Shown: in pieces, positions 1 to 6,514 of the stretch
How the letters are laid out: every line of letters begins with the position of its first letter
Numbering within the stretch: position 1 is the first letter of the stretch
Source of the DNA: Aestuariivirga sp.
GTDB taxonomy: Bacteria > Pseudomonadota > Alphaproteobacteria > Rhizobiales > Aestuariivirgaceae
Assembly: GCA_020252385.1 (NCBI GenBank)
Contig: JADCDC010000423.1
Span: 1-7,888, forward strand
Length of the DNA: 7,888 bases
Direction of reading: 5' to 3'
Program-made: the position numbers and the translations under genes
The notes under the pieces: model-generated
The model's input: the letters and a program-made list of their open reading frames with translations, nothing else
The model's database searches: none
Told to the model about the DNA's origin: nothing

Positions 1-1390
1 CCGCACACGGCGCCTTCAGCGGCACGCCGGCATCCATGAGTGACAGCGAGGCGCCGCAGACCGAGGCCATGGAGGACGAGCCGTTGGACTCGGTGATCTC
101 GGAGACGACGCGGATCGTGTAGGGGAACTGGTCCGTCGCGGGCAGCAGCGGGTGGATCGCACGCCAGGCAAGCTTGCCGTGGCCGATCTCGCGGCGGCCC
201 GTCGCACCCATGCGGCCAGTCTCACCGACCGAGAAGGGCGGGAAGTTGTAGTGCAGCATGAAGGTGCCCTTGGACGTGCCGTCGAGCGAGTCGATGTACT
301 GCTCGTCCTCGCCGGTGCCGAGCGTCGTGACCACAAGGGCCTGCGTCTCGCCGCGGGTGAAGAGTGCAGAGCCATGGGTACGCGGCAGGACGCTCGCTTC
401 CGCGATGATCTGGCGGACCGTCTTGGTGTCACGGCCATCGATGCGGTGGCCGGTGTCGAGGATCGAGTTGCGGACGACGTCCTTCTCGAGGTGCTTGAAG
501 GCCTCGCCGATCTTATTGGTGGGCGGAGCGTCCGGCTTGTCCTCGCCGGTGAGAGCAGCCATCACCTTGTCCTTGGCCTTGGCCACGGCTTCGTGACGCT
601 CTTCCTTCTTGGGGATCGCATAGGCCGCGCGCACATCGGCTTCGGCAATCGCCTTCACCTTGTTGTAGAGCGCTGCTTCATCCGGCGGCGTGAAGTCACG
701 GGGTTCCCGCGAGGAGCGCTCGGCCAGGCGGATGATGGCCTCGATCACCGGCTGGAAGCCGCGGTGGCCGAACATGACGGCACCAAGCATGATCTCTTCG
801 GAAAGCTCCTTGGCTTCCGACTCGACCATCAGCACGGCGTCCTGCGTGCCGGCAACCACGAGGTCGAGCGACGACAGCTTCTGCTGCTCGATCGTGGGGT
901 TCAGCACATATTCGCCGTCGATGTAGCCGACGCGCGCCGCGCCGACCGGACCCATGAAGGGAATGCCCGACAGCGTGAGGGCGGCCGAGGAGGCGACGAG
1001 TGCGAGGATGTCGGTGTCGTTCTCGAGGTCATAGGAGAGGACGGTGGCGATGACCTGCGTCTCGTTGCGGAAGCCCTCGACGAAGAGCGGGCGGATCGGG
1101 CGGTCGATCAGGCGGGAGATCAGCGTCTCGCGCTCGGTCGGCCTGCCTTCGCGCTTGAAATAGCCGCCCGGAATCTTGCCGGCGGCATAGGTCTTTTCCT
1201 GGTAGTTGACGGTGAGCGGGAAGAAGTCGATCCCCGGCTTCGCGGAGCGCTCGGCAACGGCGGTGGCGAGAACGGTGGTTTCACCGAGCGAGGCGACGAT
1301 GGCGCCATCCGCCTGACGGGCCATGCGGCCGGTTTCGAGGCGCAGCGTCTGCCCGCCCCACTGAATTTCTTCGACGTCGATATTGAACAT
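1..1390 (-). CDS. pnp: Polyribonucleotide nucleotidyltransferase PNPase (3' end outside window)
   Basis: PNPase is a trimeric phosphorolytic 3'-5' exoribonuclease that releases nucleoside diphosphates; it degrades mRNA and joins the degradosome in many bacteria. There are 463 complete codons before the window edge, out of about 700 expected. The start is MFNIDVEEIQWGG. The first RNase PH domain (about 12-143) includes the RNA-contacting YFKREGRP loop (77-84) and LISRLIDRPIRPLF (90-103). An alpha-helical linker domain follows (about 150-240), with the typical LMVESEAKELSEE. The second RNase PH domain includes GSALFTRGE (about 340-348) and the phosphate-binding serines Ser438-440 in SSSMAS. The visible part ends MDAGVPLKAPCA. 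The catalytic aspartates and the KH and S1 RNA-binding domains lie beyond the window, so intactness cannot be judged. The gene has its own AAGGA ribosome binding site and a 171-nt leader with two stem-loops. Confidence 0.97.
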   Translation of the reverse strand, partial: MFNIDVEEIQWGGQTLRLETGRMARQADGAIVASLGETTVLATAVAERSAKPGIDFFPLTVNYQEKTYAAGKIPGGYFKREGRPTERETLISRLIDRPIRPLFVEGFRNETQVIATVLSYDLENDTDILALVASSAALTLSGIPFMGPVGAARVGYIDGEYVLNPTIEQQKLSSLDLVVAGTQDAVLMVESEAKELSEEIMLGAVMFGHRGFQPVIEAIIRLAERSSREPRDFTPPDEAALYNKVKAIAEADVRAAYAIPKKEERHEAVAKAKDKVMAALTGEDKPDAPPTNKIGEAFKHLEKDVVRNSILDTGHRIDGRDTKTVRQIIAEASVLPRTHGSALFTRGETQALVVTTLGTGEDEQYIDSLDGTSKGTFMLHYNFPPFSVGETGRMGATGRREIGHGKLAWRAIHPLLPATDQFPYTIRVVSEITESNGSSSMASVCGASLSLMDAGVPLKAPCA

Positions 1391-1399
1391 TTCGGATTT

Positions 1400-1404
1400 T
1401 CCTT
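1400..1404 (-). promoter_or_regulatory. pnp: Ribosome binding site of pnp (AAGGA)
   Basis: AAGGA within ACAAAGGAAAATCCGAA lies 9 nt before the ATG at 1390. It is the clearest Shine-Dalgarno in the window and fixes the pnp start. This fits pnp being translated independently of rpsO after the 171-nt gap. Confidence 0.75.
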
Positions 1405-1472
1405 TGTGCCCTTCGCCGCCGCTTGAAAGACGTGCACCACCACTGTGGACGGCATCCCCTTTGGGCCTATGG

Positions 1473-1496
1473 GAGTCCGGCCCCATTGCCGGACTC
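1473..1496 (-). promoter_or_regulatory. Stem-loop in the pnp leader
   Basis: GAGTCCGGC pairs perfectly with GCCGGACTC around a 6-nt loop (AATGGG in the transcript). The stem is 9 bp and ends 82 nt before the pnp ATG. No U-run follows (CCATAGGCCC), so it is not a convincing terminator. E. coli pnp is autoregulated through an RNase III-cut stem-loop in its leader, and this could be a counterpart, but the E. coli structure is longer and the link is only by position. The rest of the 171-nt gap shows no convincing -35/-10 pair. Confidence 0.45.
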
Positions 1497-1510
1497 TTGA
1501 GTTGGGGGAC

Positions 1511-1538
1511 GCGGGCGGCAACTCGGTGATCCGCCCGC
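1511..1538 (-). terminator. Stem-loop after rpsO, possible partial terminator or processing site
   Basis: In the transcript, GCGGGCGG pairs perfectly with CCGCCCGC around a 12-nt loop, starting 23 nt after the rpsO stop codon. The stem is 8 bp and entirely GC. The 3' side is followed by GTCCCCC and not a U-run, so classic intrinsic termination is doubtful. In E. coli the rpsO-pnp gap carries an attenuating terminator, which gives this position some meaning. Its role here is inferred. Confidence 0.4.
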
Positions 1539-1561
1539 TCGACCTTGTTTCCGAAATCCGC

Positions 1562-1831
1562 TTAGCGGCGGATCTCGAGGCGCTTGATGAGCGTCTGGTA
1601 ACGCTGATCGTCGATACGCTTCAGGTAGTCGAGAAGCGAACGGCGCTTGCTCACCATCGTCAGCAGCCCACGGCGGGAATGGTTGTCCTTCTTGTGGGTC
1701 TTGAAGTGGTCGGTGAGGTAGTTGATGCGTTCCGTGAGGATCGCAACCTGGACTTCGGGCGAACCGGTGTCACCCGGCTTCGTGGCGAATTCCTTCACGA
1801 GAGCGACCTTGCGCTCGGCGGTCATGGTCAT
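1562..1831 (-). CDS. rpsO: 30S ribosomal protein S15
   Basis: S15 is a primary 16S rRNA-binding protein of the central domain and platform, and it forms an intersubunit bridge. It has 89 residues, one more than the usual 88. Conserved features are DTGSPEVQVAILTERI (21-36), HKKDNHSRRGLL (46-57), SKRRSLLDYLKR (61-72) and the C-terminal LIKRLEIRR. The start could be Met1 or Met3 (MTMTAERK). Met1 is chosen because of the GGAG spacing and because relatives commonly begin MS-x-TAER. It lies 25 nt after truB and 171 nt before pnp, the usual rpsO-pnp pairing. S15 represses its own mRNA in several bacteria; I do not recognise a known S15-binding structure in the short leader here. Confidence 0.98.
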   Translation of the reverse strand: MTMTAERKVALVKEFATKPGDTGSPEVQVAILTERINYLTDHFKTHKKDNHSRRGLLTMVSKRRSLLDYLKRIDDQRYQTLIKRLEIRR

Positions 1832-1839
1832 TCGGTCAT

Positions 1840-1843
1840 CTCC
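1840..1843 (-). promoter_or_regulatory. rpsO: Ribosome binding site of rpsO (GGAG)
   Basis: GGAG sits 8 nt before the ATG at 1831 and 14 nt before the second in-frame ATG at 1825, so it favours the first ATG. An out-of-frame ATG directly after the GGAG (ATGACCGAATGA) has no spacing and is unlikely to be used. Confidence 0.7.
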
Positions 1844-1856
1844 AATACATGGATGG

Positions 1857-2768
1857 TTACAGGTTGAACAAACGCTTCGGCTTGAGCGTTCCCTCGCTGA
1901 CCTGGCCGATGCCGACGGGCTTTCCCCCGCACGTCACCAGAACCGCATCTTCGGCTATGGGAGCATTCGCGCCTCTGAGCAGGACTGGCTGTCCAAGTCT
2001 CAGGCGTCGGGCCTTCTCTTCATCAATGGCCAGTGCCGGGATGCCGTCCAGCACGGTCTCGATGGGGAGAAGAGCCCCAGTTATGGCGTTTCCGCCGAGG
2101 GCCTTATGGCTGAGTTCCTCAAGGTTTTCCAGCGAAATCATATGGGCTTCGGTGAACGGACCGACCTCGATCCGGCGCAGGCTGGAGACATGGGCAACCG
2201 TGCCGAGCGCCCGGCCCATGTCGCGGGCGAGCGAGCGGATGTAGGTGCCCTTGCCGCAGGTGACCTCGAATGTGGCGTGGTCCGGGCCGGCCTCGACCAG
2301 CCGCAGCGCCTCGATCAGGATGGGACGGGGCGCAAGCTCCACCGCCTCTCCCGCCCGGGCGAGGTCATAGGCCCGCTCGCCATCGACCTTGATCGCGGAA
2401 AAGGCGGGCGGCGCCTGAAGGATCTCGCCGGTGAAGCGGGGAAGGACCTGCGCGATCTCCGATTGTGACGGGCGCCTTCCGGAGGTTGCACTCACCTCGC
2501 CCTCGAGATCATCCGTCGTCCTTTCCTCGCCCCAGCGGGCAGTGAAGCTGTAGACCTTGCGGCCGTCCATTGCGTAGGACACGGTCTTGGTCGCCTCCCC
2601 CAATGCGATGGGCAGGAGGCCCGTGGCCAGGGGGTCCAGCGTTCCCCCGTGGCCTGCCTTCTCGGCATTGAACAGGTGGCGCACCTTGCCCACCGCCTGG
2701 GTGGAACTCATGCCATGGGGCTTGTCGAGGATGAGCCAGCCGTGGACGGGGGTGCGTTGTTTCTTCAT
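1857..2768 (-). CDS. truB: tRNA pseudouridine(55) synthase TruB
   Basis: TruB converts uridine 55 in the T-loop of tRNAs to pseudouridine and also acts as a tRNA chaperone. It has 303 residues, close to the E. coli length of 314. Seen in order are the N-terminal VHGWLILDKPHGMSS (8-22), the catalytic motif GHGGTLDPLATG (39-50) with the nucleophile Asp45, the substrate-contact strand KVYSFTARWG with Tyr73 (71-80), TTDDLEG (84-90), the QAPPAFSAIKVDGERAYDLAR block (split as 118-126 and 127-138), and CGKGTYIRSLARDMG (171-185). A C-terminal region of about 240-303 ends KPKRLFNL. The ATG at 2768 gives the expected N-terminus. Upstream lies only CGCTTCGGAT before the palindromic repeat begins, with no good Shine-Dalgarno. 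The end leaves a 25-nt gap to rpsO. No defect is seen. Confidence 0.97.
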   Translation of the reverse strand: MKKQRTPVHGWLILDKPHGMSSTQAVGKVRHLFNAEKAGHGGTLDPLATGLLPIALGEATKTVSYAMDGRKVYSFTARWGEERTTDDLEGEVSATSGRRPSQSEIAQVLPRFTGEILQAPPAFSAIKVDGERAYDLARAGEAVELAPRPILIEALRLVEAGPDHATFEVTCGKGTYIRSLARDMGRALGTVAHVSSLRRIEVGPFTEAHMISLENLEELSHKALGGNAITGALLPIETVLDGIPALAIDEEKARRLRLGQPVLLRGANAPIAEDAVLVTCGGKPVGIGQVSEGTLKPKRLFNL

Positions 2769-2778
2769 ATCCGAAGCG

Positions 2779-2857
2779 CCGTCATGCCAGCGAAGGCTGG
2801 CATCCCGCTTCCCGTCCGCCGGCCAAAGCGGGACCCCAGCCTTCGCTGGGGTGACGG
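2779..2857. repeat. Palindromic intergenic repeat (REP-like, two-hairpin) between rbfA and truB
   Basis: The element has two 32-nt arms, 2779-2810 and 2826-2857, that are inverted copies matching at 28 of 32 positions around a 15-nt centre. Each arm contains its own perfect 8-bp hairpin: ATGCCAGC-GAAG-GCTGGCAT at 2784-2803 and ACCCCAGC-CTTC-GCTGGGGT at 2833-2852. The four mismatches between arms are two paired changes that keep each small hairpin intact. Read as protein, it gives the familiar MPAKAGIP and MPAFAGMT strings that appear in many spurious alphaproteobacterial annotations, so a multicopy dispersed family is very likely. It fills most of the 102-nt rbfA-truB spacer. Copy number cannot be seen from this window. 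I see no transposase nearby. Confidence 0.85.
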
Positions 2858-2870
2858 AAGGAGGGGTGGC

Positions 2871-3254
2871 TCACTTCTTCTCCAGATCCCGCGCCACTTC
2901 GGGGCTCCGCAGGAGCTCGTCGATCTTGCTGGCATAGTCCAGCGCCGTATCGACACGGTAGCGGATCTCGGGCGTGAACTTCATGTCGAGTTTCGGCGCG
3001 ACGAGGCCGCGGATATAGCGCTTGTTGCGGTTCAGCGCCTCAAGCAGCGCCTTCTCCTTGTTGGGCTGGAGCGTCCGCACGAAGGCCGTGGCGATCTTGA
3101 GGTCGGGCGAAATCTGCACCTCGACGACCGTCGGGTTCAGCCGCTCGAGATCGGGGTCGCCCGATTCCCCGCGCAGGAAGATGTCCGCCAGCGCGTGGCG
3201 GATCAACTCGCCCGCGCGGAGCTGGCGTTGGGAGGGGGCGCTGCCTTTGCTCAT
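2871..3254 (-). CDS. rbfA: 30S ribosome-binding factor A (RbfA)
   Basis: RbfA is a small KH-fold protein that binds the 30S subunit near 16S rRNA helix 1, aids late 30S maturation and is needed for cold adaptation in E. coli. It has 127 residues, within the usual 115-135 range. Visible family features are the N-terminal helix QLRAGELIRHALADIFLRGE (11-30), the beta-strand block PTVVEVQISPDLKIATAFV (41-59), and the helix and strand NRNKRYIRGLVAPKLDMKFTPEIRYRVD (split here as 75-90 and 91-102). The C-terminus ends in a short charged helix. The ATG at 3254 lies 8 nt after the infB stop, and the residues after it (MSKGSAPSQRQLRAGELI) fit the family. There is no recognisable Shine-Dalgarno in the 15 nt upstream, so translation probably depends on ribosomes finishing infB. 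A palindromic repeat begins 13 nt after its stop. Confidence 0.96.
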   Translation of the reverse strand: MSKGSAPSQRQLRAGELIRHALADIFLRGESGDPDLERLNPTVVEVQISPDLKIATAFVRTLQPNKEKALLEALNRNKRYIRGLVAPKLDMKFTPEIRYRVDTALDYASKIDELLRSPEVARDLEKK

Positions 3255-3262
3255 CGTCTAGG

Positions 3263-5881
3263 TCAGTCCAGCGTGCGCTGGACCTTCTCCACGCGGAAGC
3301 ACTCGATGATGTCGCCCGCGCGGATGTCCTGGTAGTTCTCGAAGGCCATGCCGCATTCCTGGCCGACGGGCACTTCCTTCACTTCGTCCTTGAAGCGCTT
3401 GAGCGTCGAGAGTGTCCCCTCGTGGATAACCACGTTGTCGCGGATCAGGCGCACCTTGGCGCCGCGCTGGACATTGCCTTCGGTGACCTGGCAGCCCGCC
3501 ACCTTGCCGACCTTGGTGATGTTGAAGACCTCGAGGATCTTCGCATTGCCGAGGAAGGTTTCGCGCAGTTCCGGCGCCAGCTTGCCGGCCATGGCCTGCT
3601 TGATGTCGTCCACGAGGTCATAGATGATGTTGTAGTAGCGGATCTCGATCCCCGCACGCTCGGCCGCATCGCGCGCCTGGGCGGAGGCACGGACGTTGAA
3701 GCCCAGCACCACGGCCTTGGACGCTTCCGCCAAGCCGATGTCGGACTCGTTGATGCCGCCCACCGCATAGTGGATGACGCGCGCCTTGATCTCGGCATTG
3801 CCGATCTTCTCCAGCGCCTGGACGATCGCTTCGGCCGAGCCCTGCACGTCTGCCTTGACGAGGATCGGGAACTCGGTGGCGCCCTCCTTGATGGCGGACA
3901 TCATCTGCTCGAGCGAGGAGCGTGCGGAGGCCGCACCGCGGCTTTCGCGGCGCTTCCTCTCGCGGTATTCGGTGACTTCGCGCGCGCGGGCCTCGTTCGG
4001 CACCACGTCGAACTGGTCGCCCGCTTCGGGTGCGGAGTTGAGGCCCAGAACTTCCACGGGCGTTGAAGGCATCGCCTCCTTCACCTGCTGGCCCTTGTCG
4101 TCGACGAGGGCACGGACACGGCCCCAGGCGGAGCCTGCAACAAAGATGTCGCCGAGCTTCAGAGTGCCGCGCTGCACGAGTACCGTGGCGACTGGCCCAC
4201 GGCCCTTGTCGAGCTGGGCTTCCACCACCATGCCGCCCGCCTCGCGGTCCGGATTGGCCTTGAGATCGAGCACTTCGGACTGCAGCAGGATCACGTCGAG
4301 GAGCTTGTCGAGGTTTGTGCCCTTCAAGGCCGAGACCTCGACCTCAAGCGTGTCGCCGCCCATGCTCTCGACCACGATCTCGTACTTGAGGAGTTCGTTC
4401 CGTACACGGATGGGATTGGCCGCTGGCTTGTCGATCTTGTTGATGGCCACGATGATCGGCACGTCGGCGGCGCGGGCGTGGTTGATGGCCTCCACCGTCT
4501 GCGGCATGACGCCGTCGTCGGCGGCGACGACGAGCACCACGATGTCGGTCGCCTTAGCGCCGCGCGCGCGCATCGAGGTGAAGGCCTCGTGGCCCGGCGT
4601 ATCGATGAAGGTGACGACACCGTTCGGCGTCTCCACCTGATAGGCGCCGATGTGCTGGGTGATGCCGCCGGCCTCGCCGGACACCACATTGGTCTTGCGC
4701 AGCGCATCGAGAAGCGAGGTCTTGCCGTGATCGACGTGGCCCATGATGGTGACGACCGGCGGGCGGGACTTGAGCTGTTCGGGCGCGTCGGAGTCGCCGG
4801 ACAGGCCTTCCACCACGTCGGCTTCCGAGACGCGCTTCACCTTGTGGCCCATCTCCTCGGCCACCAGCTGGGCGGTGTCGGCATCGATCACGTCGTTGAT
4901 CGTGTGCATCTCGCCCTGCTTCATCAGGAACTTGATGATGTCGACGGCGCGCTCGGCCATGCGGTTGGCGAGCTCCTGGATGGTGATCGCCTCGGGGATC
5001 ACGACTTCGCGGCTGACCTTCTCGGTCGGCATCTGGAAGCCCTGTGTCTGCTTCTTCAGGCGCTCGGTGCGGCGGCGGAAGGCCGCCACCGAACGGGCGC
5101 GCTCGTCATCCTCGTTCAGCGCATTGACGACCGACAGTCGGCCGCGGCGCTTGTCGGCCTCGCCCTTGGTGCGGGCGGGAACGGGCGCCTTCACCTCACG
5201 CTTGACCACACCCGGGAAGGCGCGGCGCGGGGTCTCTTCCTCGTCATGGGTGCGCTTGACGGGGGAGGGTGTCGCCTTGCCGGTCGGGGCCTTCATCGGC
5301 ACCGTGGCGGGCGTCACGACATTGGAAGTCTGAGCCTGCTTCGGCGCCAGCTTGCGGGCGGCGTCCTCGGCCTTGCGCCGGGCGTCTTCCTCGGTCTTGT
5401 GGCGGGCTTCTTCCTCGGCCTTGCGGCGGGCGGCGGCCTCGCGCTCGCGGCGGTCATATTCATCCTGCTCGGCGCGGCGCCGGGCGTCTTCCTCCTGGCG
5501 CTTGCGGTCCTCCGCCTCGCGCACGCGGGCACCGGCCAGCGCACGGTCGCGCGCTTCCTTTTCCTCGGCCGTCAGGGTGCGCAGCACCACGCCGGAACGG
5601 GGCGCTGCCTGCGGCTTCGGGGGAGCGGGCGTCTGGGTGTTGGAGGGCGGCGCGGGGGTGACGCGCGGCTGCGGCTGGAAGGCGGGCTTCACCTCGGCAC
5701 CGGCCGGCTTGTCGTCCCCGAAGCGCTTGCGCTTGGTTTCGACCACCACGGTCTTGGAGCGCCCTGCACCGAAGCTCTGCTTGACCTTGCTCTGCTCGAT
5801 CGACGGCCGCTTGAGGGTCAGGGTACCGCCACCGGGGCGGTTGCCTTCAGGCTTGCGGTCTTTGTCGTTGTTGTCAGTCAT
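3263..5881 (-). CDS. infB: Translation initiation factor IF-2
   Basis: IF2 is the GTPase that brings fMet-tRNA to the 30S subunit and promotes 50S joining. It has 872 residues, a normal length for a long alphaproteobacterial IF2. Residues 1-55 form the basic alphaproteobacterial leader region (LTLKRP, KQSFGAGRSKTVVVE). Residues 60-95 are rich in Pro and Gln. Residues 105-178 are a highly charged helix with 8-residue repeats. Residues about 294-348 are an IF2_N domain (VIPEAITIQELANRMAERAV). The G domain starts near 375: G1 GHVDHGKT at 381-388, G2 GGITQHIG at 405-412, G3 DTPGHE at 427-432, G4 NKID at 481-484 and G5 SALKG at 517-521. Domain II (about 550-650), domain III (about 665-760) and the tRNA-binding C-terminal domain (about 770-872) follow. 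All catalytic motifs are intact. ATG at 5881 overlaps the ylxR end (ATGACTGA) and has a modest AAGAG sequence just upstream. An in-frame shorter IF2 isoform is possible but cannot be assigned. Confidence 0.98.
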   Translation of the reverse strand: MTDNNDKDRKPEGNRPGGGTLTLKRPSIEQSKVKQSFGAGRSKTVVVETKRKRFGDDKPAGAEVKPAFQPQPRVTPAPPSNTQTPAPPKPQAAPRSGVVLRTLTAEEKEARDRALAGARVREAEDRKRQEEDARRRAEQDEYDRREREAAARRKAEEEARHKTEEDARRKAEDAARKLAPKQAQTSNVVTPATVPMKAPTGKATPSPVKRTHDEEETPRRAFPGVVKREVKAPVPARTKGEADKRRGRLSVVNALNEDDERARSVAAFRRRTERLKKQTQGFQMPTEKVSREVVIPEAITIQELANRMAERAVDIIKFLMKQGEMHTINDVIDADTAQLVAEEMGHKVKRVSEADVVEGLSGDSDAPEQLKSRPPVVTIMGHVDHGKTSLLDALRKTNVVSGEAGGITQHIGAYQVETPNGVVTFIDTPGHEAFTSMRARGAKATDIVVLVVAADDGVMPQTVEAINHARAADVPIIVAINKIDKPAANPIRVRNELLKYEIVVESMGGDTLEVEVSALKGTNLDKLLDVILLQSEVLDLKANPDREAGGMVVEAQLDKGRGPVATVLVQRGTLKLGDIFVAGSAWGRVRALVDDKGQQVKEAMPSTPVEVLGLNSAPEAGDQFDVVPNEARAREVTEYRERKRRESRGAASARSSLEQMMSAIKEGATEFPILVKADVQGSAEAIVQALEKIGNAEIKARVIHYAVGGINESDIGLAEASKAVVLGFNVRASAQARDAAERAGIEIRYYNIIYDLVDDIKQAMAGKLAPELRETFLGNAKILEVFNITKVGKVAGCQVTEGNVQRGAKVRLIRDNVVIHEGTLSTLKRFKDEVKEVPVGQECGMAFENYQDIRAGDIIECFRVEKVQRTLD
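3266..3283 (-). other. Short perfect inverted repeat at the infB end, just before rbfA
   Basis: GTCCAGCG and CGCTGGAC are separated by 2 nt. In the transcript this would fold as a 7-bp stem with a GCAC loop. It covers the last six infB sense codons and ends 11 nt before the rbfA ATG, in the place where a Shine-Dalgarno would influence initiation. No T-run follows, so it is not a typical terminator. It may be chance within codons for VQRTLD, or a coupling or accessibility element for rbfA. Confidence 0.4.
5351..5443 (-). repeat. infB: 24-nt tandem repeat encoding 8-residue charged helix units in IF2
   Basis: Four consecutive units encode REAAARRK (residues 147-154), AEEEARHK (155-162), TEEDARRK (163-170) and a shortened AEDAARK (171-177). 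The DNA units keep the same phase and end in the same CGCAAG/CACAAG-type codons, so this is a coding tandem repeat and not just biased composition. An outlying EEDARRRAE at 130-138 resembles the unit. The product should be a long, mixed-charge single helix in the linker before the IF2_N domain. Such linkers vary in length between related species. The repeat structure is seen directly; the helix is an inference. Confidence 0.75.
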
Positions 5882-6473
5882 CTTTTCTCTTCAGGTCCTC
5901 GGCGGGCCCTTTAAGGCCCTCAAACATCTCGATCCGGCGCACGGCGGCGGAGAGCTTTTCGGCAAGCCCTCCCTTGGCCACGGCAGCATGTACCACATTT
6001 GGCCGTCCAAAAGCCAAATCCAATTCGCGTCGTTCGAAAAGAACGACCGTCTGCACCTGGGGCCCGGCAAGCTTGTCCAGTTTCCGGCAACCGTCCAGCG
6101 CGGCATCCGTTCCATGGAACAGCAGTTTTGCCCGTCCCCGGCCCAGCATTTCCTCAACTTTCGTGAAGCCCTGCACGGCTTCGCCCGCCTTCTTGGCGAG
6201 CGAGAGGAGCGACAGGGCATGCTGGCGGAGCAATTGCGACACCCTATCGGGAAGATCGGGCGGCATTGTGGTCTCAGCCGCAAAGCCGCGCGCGAACAGC
6301 TTTTTCCGGACCGCCTCCGCCAGGACTTGGCGGTCGAGGCTGACCCAGACCCCGCGGCCGGGCAGCTTCCGGGCAAGGTCCGGAATGGCCATTCCATCCG
6401 GGCTCCTCACGAAACGGATGAGCTCCGCTTCGTCCCTGACCGCGCGGGTCACGATGCACATGCGGTCGGCCAA
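5874..6473 (-). CDS. ylxR: YlxR (DUF448) RNA-binding protein with C-terminal L7Ae-like domain
   Basis: This small protein is encoded between nusA and infB, the standard place for ylxR. Residues 1 to about 80 form the YlxR/DUF448 domain. The signature pieces seen are RMCIVTR at 4-10, an arginine-rich LIRFVRSPDG stretch and PGRGVWV at 38-44. Residues about 85-180 read as an L7Ae/L30e-type RNA-binding fold, with LSLAKKAGEAVQGFTKVEE then KLLFHGTDAA. This two-domain form is known in alphaproteobacteria, whereas the short form in many other bacteria has only the first domain. Its exact function is unsettled; RNA or nucleoid binding is the usual proposal. The TTG at 6473 is chosen because GAGG lies 11 nt upstream. 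ATG at 6461 would remove four residues and leave no Shine-Dalgarno. The frame is also open upstream to a CTG overlapping the nusA stop. The nusA-ylxR gap is 41 nt, and the stop overlaps the infB start by 8 nt, indicating translational coupling. Confidence 0.9.
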   Translation of the reverse strand: MADRMCIVTRAVRDEAELIRFVRSPDGMAIPDLARKLPGRGVWVSLDRQVLAEAVRKKLFARGFAAETTMPPDLPDRVSQLLRQHALSLLSLAKKAGEAVQGFTKVEEMLGRGRAKLLFHGTDAALDGCRKLDKLAGPQVQTVVLFERRELDLAFGRPNVVHAAVAKGGLAEKLSAAVRRIEMFEGLKGPAEDLKRKDD

Positions 6474-6514
6474 GGGCTGATCCGCCTCGGAATCGGTGGT
6501 GCCGGGGTTCTCGC

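Noticed and set aside
152..1426. 424-codon open frame on the plus strand
   Set aside because: It lies antisense to pnp, whose protein is clearly conserved. The long frame results from GC-rich codon bias on the opposite strand; its product is low-complexity and unlike any family I know.
1473..1496. Stem-loop as a classic intrinsic terminator
   Set aside because: No U-run follows on either strand, and pnp is normally expressed partly from upstream transcription. A leader structure is the more cautious label.
1844..1875. Possible promoter (TTGTTC ... TATTGG) before rpsO
   Set aside because: The -10-like box abuts the Shine-Dalgarno, leaving no room for a usable 5' leader, and the boxes match consensus poorly.
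2765..2956. 63-codon minus-strand frame ending MPAFAGMTALRI
   Set aside because: Its 5' part overlaps the rbfA end in another frame and the rest is translated palindromic repeat, a well-known source of false gene calls.
4478..5914. 478-codon open frame on the plus strand with hydrophobic-looking stretches
   Set aside because: It is the antisense shadow of infB. The Leu/Gly-rich runs mirror the charged IF2 N-terminal repeats and do not represent a real membrane protein.
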